Shown here: positions 45,601 through 57,600 of the stretch, in pieces
Layout: each line of letters opens with the position of its first letter
Position numbering within the stretch: position 1 is the stretch's first letter
From: Alviniconcha marisindica
Taxonomy: Eukaryota > Mollusca > Gastropoda > Provannidae
Direction: 5' to 3'
Length of the DNA stretch: 64,000 nt
Assembly: GCA_018857735.1 (NCBI GenBank)
Contig: JABMCL010001864.1
Location: 298,501 to 362,500 of the forward strand
Notes under the pieces: generated by a model
What the model saw: the letters and a program-made list of their open reading frames with translations, nothing else
The model's database searches: none
What the model was told of the DNA's origin: nothing
Program-made: the position numbers and the translations under genes

Positions 45601-48600
45601 GACGAAATCGTCACAAAACAGCAGTTCTGGGCAGGACTCTGCATCCTCCTCTTCATCTTCACGCTGGAGATTCAGGTGTGGCACAAGGAACTTCTTCGAG
45701 CCCTCAGCTTTTGCCTCCTGTACAAAGGGAAAAAATGATAGCACTGAAAGGATGCTGAACAATCACACCCTAGGCAAGAATATTACTGTCAATTACTCGA
45801 CTCTCATGACCGCTTCAAAGGCAACAGCAGCGTCGCTGCATTCAATTCCTAACAACAGGATGACTTTCAGTCATTTATTCAAAGCAAATGTGACGTGGAA
45901 AGACCAGTTCCCTACAGAATAGCTGCCAACATGTGGCAGAAAAAAAGGGAAATCCTGGAAGGGGGTGAGTTAAGAATGGTCAAGGAAGCCCTAAGGATGT
46001 GGGGTTAGACAGGCAGGCCCCCGAAGCTGAAGAATATTCAGTTATCCGAGTATCCCCACAAAAGCTAGAGGCAACAAAACAAAACGAAACAAGTGGAGTG
46101 TGGTCACACCTACATATAACACCAAGATGTGCTGTGATGTCATTCTGGCCCCCCCTCCCCCCCGCTGTACAAAATGTTGCCACAAGCCACAGGTCAGAGT
46201 GCCAGAGATCATTTCTATTTTAGATTCTCCTTTTGCAGAAAACAAAAACCATCAACGCAAAATAACAACTCTTTCAAACCATTCTCACCACTGATTTAGC
46301 CTCAGCCTGATTGTGCACATCCGGATCCTCCAGGGGAGCGCTGGGGACGAGCTGAGGCGTAAGAATCATCCCGATGTTCTCAAAAATCCCATTTTGGGGA
46401 TGGCTGTCCTCCTCAGGCTCATCTGTCACTTCATGCTCTGAGTCGCCTTCCACCAAATAGCTGAACATCCACCTGGGGCGGTTCTTCTGTGTCGTCTCAC
46501 TTTCCTCAGCATCCTCCTCCGAGGTTGCATTTTGTGGCCCAAACTTCTTCTTGAGAAGAATGAAAGCATGGTCGGAGCTGGCAGAAGGGCTGGTAGCCTT
46601 GCCGGTCCACGGCTTCACCATGTCATACCAGGGTGGTGGTGGGCTCACACATCGGCCTGATGGGGGGCTCACAGCTGAAAAGTGCCAACATAAACAATGA
46701 ATTCTCATTGCTATGCAGTACAGAGGAAACTCCCTCAGAAAAACTGGCTCGAACAATGAAAGTTACTTCCAAAGAGAAATTTGTCCTCAAGGGAGAGAAG
46801 TGTAGTTATGAAAGTGAAGAACAGGATATTTGAATCACCTTGTCTTGAGCAGAATTTCTTTTGAAAGGAGTTTGTCTTACCTGGGTTTCACAAGCTTAAC
46901 AGGCCACCAGACTGACACTTACTTACATTCCCCACCAACTAGTTTTTAGTCTGTACAATTCTTAAAAGGACACATGCAACAGCCAGTCATTACTTCAGAG
47001 GGATGGGATAGCTCAGTTGGCAGAGTGTCAGACTGAAAAGCCGGATGCAATACTGACATGGGTTTGATTCCCTGGTACAGCAAAAGATTTTTCTCCATCA
47101 ATTTTCAGTCCAGACTCTCTTACGTTTGTACAGCACCCACATATGCAGCTGCAAGCATCAGCATCTGTGCACATGTTAAAGATCCCAAGCACAGGCAGCA
47201 TAACCAGTGTTGGGACAGGTGAAAATACTGCCACATGGAGGTAGGAATGGGTAGTGCTTCTCTTGTCGCTGCTGTTGCTTCACCCATTTAAAGTAGCCCA
47301 AATTTTCTGCAAAGATTTAATCAGGTCTTTCTTTTCCTTTTTAACTGACAGCTTGCCATCATTCAGTATGGCCCCCCTCCCTCGGGCCGCCACACTGCAT
47401 GTCTGTACAATGCCTGACTGGATCTGCTACCTGAGCACTACCACCCAGGTACTGAAAAGGCTACATGAGATAGCGTGCAGGTAGGATGCTGCAATTCAGG
47501 TAGCAGCTCCCCAGGGACTGGCAACAGAGCAGCGTGCTGGTAAGACTGCCTGTGCTTGTTGTGCCAGGCAGCTGTAATGGTAAGGTCACTGTTGGTGTTG
47601 ATGTGGGATGAGGTTTTTGTACTGATAACCAAAAGGCAGAGGAGCGGGCTGATAGACAGCCTGCACAGAACAGCTGGGAAAGGCTGACGGAGGCAGCCCT
47701 GTTGGCCTACCAAATGGGGTGTTGTTGGGTGTGGACGGCACTGCCGGGCTGGGTCCGGCGCCACTGCCGCTGCCACTGGTGGAGAGGTTGGGCCCAGCCT
47801 GAGACTGGCTCAAAGCCCACGGGTCACCGGCCTCCACGTCATCATCCCCCTGAGGTGCTGGCTGATCCAGATGCTGGGGCATCATCACAGGGTTCAGGAA
47901 GCTGATGAGGGACTCTGCTTTGTCACCGTCCTCTCCCCTGCCCAGCTCCTTCTCCTGGGCTTGCTCAGCGCTCTCAGCAAGTTCCTGCAGCAAAACCTTG
48001 ATGTCTTACTGCTGTAGACAGCCATCACAATGGTTCACTCGCAACCACCCCCTTGCTCTGTCACCACCTCCATGCTTCAAGAACTTTTAGAAGGAAAAAA
48101 AGGAGTAAACTTAAAAAATGGGCAGTCTCCCTCTCAGGATGGTCTTTTCCTCAGGGGTCCCACAGCATAGTAGCACTGGAGCCCACAAACTTGACACCAG
48201 CTCTGATCAAAATGAAAATATCAGTGATTGCCACAGACTAGTGCCTCCTTCTGAATCTATCCCGCTGATACAATGGAACCCCTCTCTCTTAAGACCAGCC
48301 TTAAAAATCCAGCAAAAGATGGACAGTCCTCAATGACAGGTTCATTTCCATGGAAGCATAAGCAGGCAAAGTGGTTCTAACAGAGGAGCGGTCTCTCATC
48401 AAGGTGGTCCTTGGTCAGCGATTCATTTACATGGAATATGAAAGTTTCAGACAGAGTCGTCTTAACACAGAAGTGGTCTCCTGCCAGGGGTTTTGCTGTA
48501 TCATACTGGCCGAGACAAATCATCTGATTGCTGGTCCATTCACATCTCAGTTAGTGGCAGCAAGGGAACACAAATGACATCAGCTCCTTACCTCGTTCGC

Positions 48601-51600
48601 TCTCAGGAGGAGCGAAATCCCATCTGCTTGAGAGAAACCCACCACGGGCGTCTCACATTTGGGGGTGATCAGCTTGGGCTGAGTGGGGACACAGGACTCA
48701 TCCTCAACGCACACCTTGCAGAAGACAGTGTGGCCAAACACCTGACCCTTGCTGTTCAGGCGCCAGTGGCTCTCGTAGTCACCTGCAAAGAGAAACATTT
48801 TATTCTCTATATATCCTACAACTCTGCATGTTTACTTATTGGAAATAGTTTCAAACAGCTGGATGGTTACTTTGAAAACTTTCAGCCGGTAAGTTACTTA
48901 CATGCAAATGCCCATATCTCTTATTTTCCTCCCCTCCTTCAAACAGCAGCCTTTGACATGAACCGAGTGATTATTTTGACAAAACTGTGTTGTTCTGGCA
49001 TCTCTCACCTACATTTGTATCCCTTCCTAATACATCAAAATCCACAAACAGACTGGTATGTTGATGAAACATGATTCTCTTTGCATCCTCCCAAATCAAA
49101 AATACAAGCGGTGAAACAGTAAATTCACACACACACACAAAATGATTGCTCACCCTGTTCGCTGGGCACAACCAGATGCACAGTGATGGTGGTTTCTTTA
49201 CCAGGCTGCACTGGCCCCACAGGCTCCACTGTCTGTTTGGCTGGCATGTTGGTCTGCACCAGCTCCAGCTGCCCAAACAACAACACACGTATCACAGTCA
49301 GCCATGGCAGCAGGACACCGCACAGGTCAGCCATGGCAGTAGGAATCGCAAAGGTCATCCACGGTACGACATCACACAGGTCATCCATGGCAGTAGCAAT
49401 CACAAAGGTCATCCATGGCAGTAAAACATACCACAGGTCATCCATGGCAGTAGGACACCACACATCCAGGTCATCCGTGACAGTTGGACATCACACACAT
49501 ACGTGTGAATCATGGCAGGAGGACATCACACGGGTCATCCATGGCAGTAGGACACCACACACATACAGGTCATCCATGACAGTGGGACATCACACACATA
49601 CATGTCAATCATGGCAGTTGGACATCACACGGGTCATCCATGGCAGTAGGACACCACACACATACAGGTCATCCACAACAGTGGGGCATCACACACATAC
49701 ATGTCAATCATGGCAGGAGGATATCAGGTCATCCATGCTAGGCTGACATGATACAGGTCATCCACGGGAATAGAGCACCACACACATCATACGGTCATCC
49801 ACAACAGTGGGACATCACACATATGCATGCTGATCATGGAAGAGATATCAGACATGGATCATCCACGGCAGGAGGACACCCCACACATCATACAGGTCAT
49901 CCATGACAGTGGGGCATCACACCGGCCATCCAAGCATTACAGCATCATACATAATATCTCTGATGAGATAATAATCTTGAAACATCAGGACGACTCTGAT
50001 CATGTGTGTTTCAGGACATTCCAGTGTCAAAATGTTGCGCAGTTTCTGTTTTAAGCTGCGGGTAAAAATGAGCAACTCTTACCACAGTAGTTGTAGGCCA
50101 GGTCAGAGTGCCGTTGTTGCGCATCACCCAAGACTTCTCCAGCTGTTGACCAGGTGACACAATGGTGCCATCTGGAATGGTCTCATCTTTCACAAACTCT
50201 GCACTGAGCTCCCTGAAAAGACAGAAGGAAAAGTGGTAGTTTCTTAAAACTGTTGTCTGGGTGCTACCGAAGGTTCAGCCCTACAATTTCTGTGAGTTTT
50301 CATTATCTGCTGTAATCAACTTTGTCTTCATCCTTGTGAGAAAAAAGAAAGAAAAATAGAAAAAAATCATGTCTGTGAACATTCTAGACAAGCTGTTTTT
50401 CATTACAGCAGCTTCCCTGCCAGGTGAGAAGACCGGCTTCATGGCTATTACCCAAACAGCAGTTGCCATGACATTTTTAAACCCACATTACTTTGCAACA
50501 TTTTCTCCTGCAATGCCAGCTCTGGGCTTATGGATTGAGCTGATGGTGAGTGTGACAGACGCTCACCCACAGGTCCACTAAAGATGGCACGTGGCTGCCC
50601 ATGTGGCAGAAGCACAAAGAATGATCATAGAGGCCACCCTCTCACCCAGTGAATGCATTTGTCAGGCCACCCACTCACCATGTGAATGCATTTGTCAGGC
50701 CACCCACTCACCATGTGAATGCATTTGTCCGGCCACCCACTTATCATGTGAATGCATTTGTCTGGCCATCCTCTTGCCCTGTGAATACATTTGTCCTGGC
50801 CACTCTCTCACCCTGTGAATGCATTTGTCCGGCCACCCTCTCACCCTGTGAATGCATTTGTCCGGCCACCCCCTCACCCTGTGAATGCATTTTTCTGGCC
50901 ACCCCCTTACCACGTGAATGCATTTGTCAGTGTACAAAAGCATACGCCAGGGGACTCCCAGAGCGTTAGGGTGAGGAAGGCCACAAGAGGAGCAGGCAGC
51001 TCACCCATAGGCTGTGCCGATGATAGGGTTCTCCAGCTCCAGCTTGGCCTCCATGCGCTTCAGCTTCTCCTCCCTCTTGGCCAGTTTCTCCTGCACCTTG
51101 GCCTCCTTCACTTTCAGCCTCAGCGCCATCCTGTTCAGCCGGTCCACGTCCGCTTTCCTGCCAGGAGAGAACACTGGCTTTATGGCCATTCCACGCTCAT
51201 GCAGTTACTGGATGTGCTGTGCAGGTATGTGTGTGAGTTCGCATGGGTGCAGTTCCTTATATTTATCAGCTCCTGGCTCATGAGTTTACTCACACCCCAT
51301 CTGTCTTCTGCTCAAATATGCTGCCACATTCCAAGCAACTAATGTGTATATATGTGTGTGTGTATGAATGTAAGGGTGCAGTTCCTTATGCTCATGGGCT
51401 TCTGGTTCTCGAGTTTACACCAATTTGTCTTCTCCACCTCAAATCTTCTGCAACACTCCATGCAACTTCCAGCCTACCCACCCTCAGGTCTCCATGTCAT
51501 GTGTGTGTGTGTGCATGTGCATCTGCAGTTCTTTGTATTCATTGGCTTCTGGCTCCCTATCTTACATCAGTTTGTATTCACCACCTCAAATCTGCTGCAA

Positions 51601-54600
51601 CATTCCAAGCAACTTCCAGCTGCCAGACCCTCAAGTCTGTGTGTCAGGTGTATGTGTGAGTGTGTGCACACACATGTGCAGTTCTTTGTAGTGTGCACAC
51701 ACATGTGCAGTTGTTTGTATTCACAGGCTTCTGGCTCACTATCTTACACCAGTTTGTCTTCTCCACTTCCAATCTGCTGCCAGACTTCAAGCATCAACTT
51801 TCTGGCATACCTCAGGTCTTTGCCACAGCTGGTTATACATCATAAAAAACTGTCATCAGCTAACTGTCCATTTTTCTGTTATATTTTCCAGCTGTTGCCA
51901 AGACAAAAGGGTTGGGAGGGTGCTCTGCCACCACACAGCTGGTCTGCCACCACACAGCTGGGTCTGTTTAGTGAAGCAATGCCTTGCCTATGTTGACAAG
52001 AACTACAGCATAAGGCCTGCAAATGAAACAGTTGCACATTTTCTACCTTTTCAGACCAAGACCAGTCTTTGCTCAGGGTCCCCTTTAGGCAGACCCCCCC
52101 CCCCCCCCCTCCCAATAAAAATCTCTGCTGCACTGCCAAGTACTCAATGTAAAACTCACTCCTTCCTCCGCTCCTCCTTCGACATGAGTTCCTCCACCTC
52201 AGGCAGGTAGATGGTTCGCTTGAGCAGCGCCACCCGCTGGCCGTGCCGAATGCCAGCCTTGGGGCAGGGCTTGCGCAGCTTGAGGAACACATGGAGGGGG
52301 TCATGGACAGGAGGGTAGATGTTCTCACACACCTCGCACAGGTCGTAGTTGGTGCAGTTTCTGGGTAGCAAATCAACAAGGTTACACTCACACTATCACA
52401 GGCATTTTTCACAAGCATGGCAACAGACCATTAGATATTCAACAATAACTCTCATTCCTATATATGTAGTTACTCATACCCCCCCCCCCCCCAAACCAAG
52501 CAAACAAACATGCAGACACACACACACATACATAAACACAGATAAATTGCTTTTTAATTCCCAGTACAACCACGAGGTTTATATCAAGGTGAAACATGTC
52601 TTGTCAGAACATGATAAATGCCAAAAATAAATACACATCAAAATTAGCACATTGTCAATTAAAAAACTGAGGTAAAATGTACCATGCACACACAGGGTAA
52701 GGCAAAACAAAGAATGTATACATGCAAATCAAACTGGAGAACATCTGTACCCAGTGAACAACTGCTTTTGTGACTGCATTTAGATATTTTTTCTTTCACT
52801 GTTTATTGACTGATAGCATACGAGGCAAAGTTTTCCGAACATGCTATCAAGGCAGTGGGCTGAGAGAAACACTTTGGAGAAATGTGCAAGTTAACTGGGG
52901 CTGATGTACTATGAATGACGAGAAGACTCTTTTTCAAAAACAGACACAGACACACTCCTGCCAGAACTGACTTATACACTCATGCACAATTACAAGGTTC
53001 CATGCTGGTATGGCCACAGTGGGCAGATGTCCAGTGAATAAATGGCAGATTGGTATGACATACTCGTGAGTTATGTACACTTACCCGCACTTGAAGCGAG
53101 GCCCCACAATAGTCTCATCACAGCAATCACAAATGATCCTCTCATGGAAACTCACAGCTGCAACAACAATGTGAGCATTTCAATTGAATTCATTGAAGGA
53201 AAAACAACCCCTGTACAGAAACCATTTTTATTTATTAGAAGAAAAAAAAAGGGGGGAAGAAAGGACAGCAGGATACAGTAATTTCTAGTTTTTGTGGTTT
53301 CTCATTTTGTCATTACATAAATATAACTAGGCTGAGTCAGGTTCAAAGATCACACACAGGTTGAAATAGTTGTATATTTGTCATGTACTGACTGCAAATT
53401 TATATTTTCTCAAGAAAAAATAAATCTTTCCTCTATCACTTTATGAATCACAACACTTCCATTTTGTCTATCTCATATTTTTCTTCAAGTCATAAACTGC
53501 AGTCAACATATACTATTATTGTCATTGAAACAAAATATGTTGAAGCTCCTAACAAAATCACAAGCAATTCACCCCCCATCCCAGCTATTGGTACTACAGT
53601 GTCAGGTGAACAGTAGAATTATTTCAAAGGCAACACTGGGGGAATCTCCTCAGAAATGTGTAGCATGGATTGGCTCTCCCCTCGATACAAATTCCACCTT
53701 CACTGGAAATGCACTGGACTGTGGCGCCGACCACCAAAACTTACGCCATTTGGGCTTGGACTCCTGCAGGCTGGAGCGATCCGTGCCTGCCTCAGCCTGC
53801 TGCTGTTGGCTAGCCTGCAGCTTCCACACCCCCTCCACCACCTGACGCACCGTCTTCCTCGTCACGTCCTTCACTATCTCCCGTCTCAGCTCTGACTTCA
53901 CCTGCAGAAAAGCACTTTACTGTTTACATGTGGGTTTTTCTCTCGTCTCTCCTTTATGGTCAGTGCAGTGACAGGATCAGCTACACACTGCGCTGTGGGC
54001 AACACTGGTCATAAAGGATTCTTTCTATGTATGAAAATAACAATACAGATGCTATGTCTTAAATATCTTTTTTATTTTATTTTATTTTATAGAATAGTCT
54101 ATAGTTACATTTGCAAAAATTTCAAATCAACAAGCCGATCATGGTATCACTCCATCACTGTATGTATCATAGATGATGAGCGTTCTGAAAAGTGCTATTG
54201 GTTGGTTGTGTCTAAAAACAGTCCATGACCTTGCACGGCAATTGCTAAGAAAGAGAAAAGCAGCGGGTGGAGCAACAGGAATTAAGTACTCTTCCCATTA
54301 CCGTAAAACCACTGTATTTGATTTACAGCTGCACTTTACTATGACACATCAATGCTTCCCATGCAACTACTCTTGCACCAGATGTGGTCAACAACCATCC
54401 ACCTCACCTTGGCCATGTGCACATAGAATATTTCCTGTGTCAGAGCATCTGACTGCTGCTTCTTCTTTCTCTGGCTCCTGTCAGCGCTGCTGGGGTCTTT
54501 GCCTTCTGGTTTTTTTGGTGCCTGAATGGATGATCTTGGCACAGGCTGCTTGGGTCTGACATCACTCTGGGTTGTCTTCGAGCTGCTTGCACATGCAGTG

Positions 54601-57600
54601 CCTGTACTCTCTCCCTGAATCAACATTGAACTGGGGTCAAGCCATGATGACAGTAACAATAGTGGTGATGACAGATGATATCCATATATATATATATATC
54701 TGATGTGCATGTATGCTGTGAACAAGGCACTTACAGTTTACTACAGAGAACTACATAGAAAGCTATGGTATTTGAGTAAGAATGCAGAGTGAAAAAGAAA
54801 AGGAAGAAAAATGTAACAGATGGTGAAAAGCCCCAAAGGAAAACAAAACAACACACACACAAAAGAGCCTGAGGAACACACAACATCCGATCAGTTTATT
54901 ACGCCAACTTGAAGACAAGTCATCAGAACAGGAATGCTAGCAGCCAAATCACTTTTACACACAAAAAAACTAGGGTAGTACCATCACAACCCCCCCACCC
55001 CCCCCCATTTAGAATAAATAAATTGTGAAGCAGTTGGAAAACCTAATGTGCATGGTCTGTCTAGTTTTGTGAACTCCAGGGTAAACAGATATTTTACGCC
55101 CAAAACATTTGAACAGGTCAAAACAAGTTAGCAAGAACCATTTGTTGCTACCAAACCAAACCAAAAACCTTTTGTGCCTGTTACATCTGGCTACTCTGCC
55201 CACAGGTGCCTCCTTTGCTTCATCTGCTTTGCAGAGCTTCACAACAATGAACTCCAACAAACTGCTGATTTATCGACAAAATCACCTGCAACTAACAGCC
55301 CCGAGGTGATGACTGATTAATTCTTGATATCACTGTATGCAGCACAGGCAGTCAAGTCAGCAACAACAAGGAGAGATTTCCAAATGTCAGTTGCACCTTA
55401 AGAACCAAGTGCGTCTCAGCAACTTCTGTAAAGCTCCACAACATTATCAATATGGCCTACATTTCTTTTCAAACTTACTACCTAGTAACACTGAAGCATA
55501 CCCCCCCCCCCCCTTAACTAAAACAAAACAAAAAACCCATAAAAGATTCCTCCACAAAGATAAAATGATTATGAAATACACTCTTTCAAGGCATCCTGAC
55601 CTTTGCACCATGGGGCACCATCCAGAACCCTGTCTCTGCATCTCGGCCAGACTTGGGGGCCACTTCCCCTGTCTCTGCCATTTCTGCTGGCTCTGCCGCT
55701 TCTGTCCCCTGCCTGAAAATATCATCACAGCATTTTACACACATGCCTTTGTTTTCTCTGCCGAAAAATGTCATCAACCTGAGACAGAAAAAACAAAACA
55801 CAGAGAAACATGGAAGAAGGAAAGAAAAAGAATGACAGAATGAACAACAACGTAGAAAAAAGAGAACAGGTTTTTAACTCAAAGCATTTTAATTAAAAAC
55901 TTGATAGTCAGGTAGATGTCCCATGCATCGACTTGATATGAAGTAAACTATAAAAATGCGACATACTAGCCTACTTAAAACACAGTGCTCTATGTAAATT
56001 ACACACAGAAGGAAAAAAAACAAAAAAAACCCACAGGGGCTGCTGTGACTAGGTGTGCAGAAGGAAAGTCTGGAAACTTAGTTCAGCTGCTTTCAAATCA
56101 ACAACAACTCACCGATCTCCTCCACCCACTTCCTGCTGCTCCAAGGGGCATTCCGGCATCTCTATTGCAATAACATTGGCGCCAGATGGCGCTCCAGGTA
56201 CCATCCTGTGTTCTTGATCTGAAGCACCAGCATCTATGCCCTCCTGGTTCTGCACTGGACGGGCCCTGCCCTGGGCAGCCATGCTAGACTCAGCAGCTGC
56301 GGCACTGGAACTGTCGTCAGGGATGAAATCCACGGCTGTGTCCTCTGGCTGGAGACTGGCCACGGCAGGCGCTGAGGGGTCGACCGCTGAGCCCCTTTCT
56401 GGGCGGTCTGGTGTGAAGGCTTCGTCCGCTCTCCTCTTTGGGGCCCTTTCTCTCGGAACTTCCTCTGCAGCAACAGGGTCGGCAGCAGACGTGGCAGATG
56501 TCTGAGAGAGGGGCGGGGTGAAGACTCCCGAGTCGGTTGACCTCACATAGATCTGAAGAATGCCTTTCTCTTCTGCAATCTGTGGAAGACCAATGAGAAC
56601 CAACTGATTAGAACTGCTACACAACACATCTGTTTGAATGCAACTTGTGTTTGTGTACATGTACAAAATGTGTGTGTGTGTGTGTAGCTGGGTGGGTTGG
56701 GAGTGAATAGGGATTGCCAGTGTGTAAAGCCCCCAACCCCCTTTCATTAGTTTCAGATGTGTTTTTATGCAGGACATAGATTTGCTGTTGAATGTATTAG
56801 AGCAACTGTATGATTAATAGTGTAGTTTACTTTAGTATAAATCATTTATTAAATGTATATGTACTTTACTCAGCATGTCACCCCCACCCCCCGCCACCCT
56901 CCCCCGGTGCTTTCTGGGTAACAAAATATAATCTTCAATGGGGTGCCAGAAATATCCATCATTATTATTATAATTATTATAAACCAAACACACCTAGGAC
57001 AGAAACGAAGAGGCAAAAGCATATTCACACTTACTCTCAGTGCCACAGCGGCAATGTTCCCATTTCCTAATCCTGTTTCACAATACATGCTCAGGTCAGT
57101 CGATTTCAGCTTGCTCAAGGAAGGTCTTACCAATCAGCGTAAAACACCCAGTTTTTTTTAGTAAAGTTCAAGAAATATCCTGGGGCAGTTCTACTTACAA
57201 GCAGCATGTATAACTGGTGGCAACCAGCAGCTCAGTTGGTTAGACTTTCTAGAGCTAGAGCTAGACCAATGTCATGATCACCAGTGTTAGAGAGTGAGGG
57301 TTTGATCCTGGACACAATGTAAAGCCTGTTCTTAACTGGGCGAACATTTGCTTCGCCGAACATAGTTCGGAATATTTGTCAAACTTGACTTTTTTTCTTA
57401 ATTGAGCTCATAGTTTGCTGAACATGGTTCGTACAGTTTGACGAACTATACTTCGTTCTTAACTGGCTTATAATGAGATGCAAGTGCAGCAGACAGCATG
57501 ATCCAAACTGTAGGATAAAGCCAAGTCGTCATGTCAGTATACTTTAATCATCTCTCACAGGGTAATTCAACTAACTACTATATCATTCTGGGTCCCAGAG

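Noticed and set aside
45098..45922. 274-residue plus-strand open frame
   Set aside because: It is antisense to NBR1 exon 16; the minus-strand reading has splice sites and phase continuity.
46995..47070. possible functional tRNA gene
   Set aside because: A and B boxes are present, but the acceptor stem does not pair and SINE tail sequence follows.
49183..49746. 187-residue plus-strand open frame with repeated SSMAVG/VIHGS units
   Set aside because: It is produced by the tandem array in NBR1 intron 11 and exon 12 antisense.
50791..51342. 183-residue plus-strand open frame rich in VNAFVRPP
   Set aside because: A 33-bp repeat plus antisense of exon 10; no independent coding support.
51352..51996. 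214-residue plus-strand open frame
   Set aside because: It spans the diverged repeat array of NBR1 intron 9 and has no domain resemblance.
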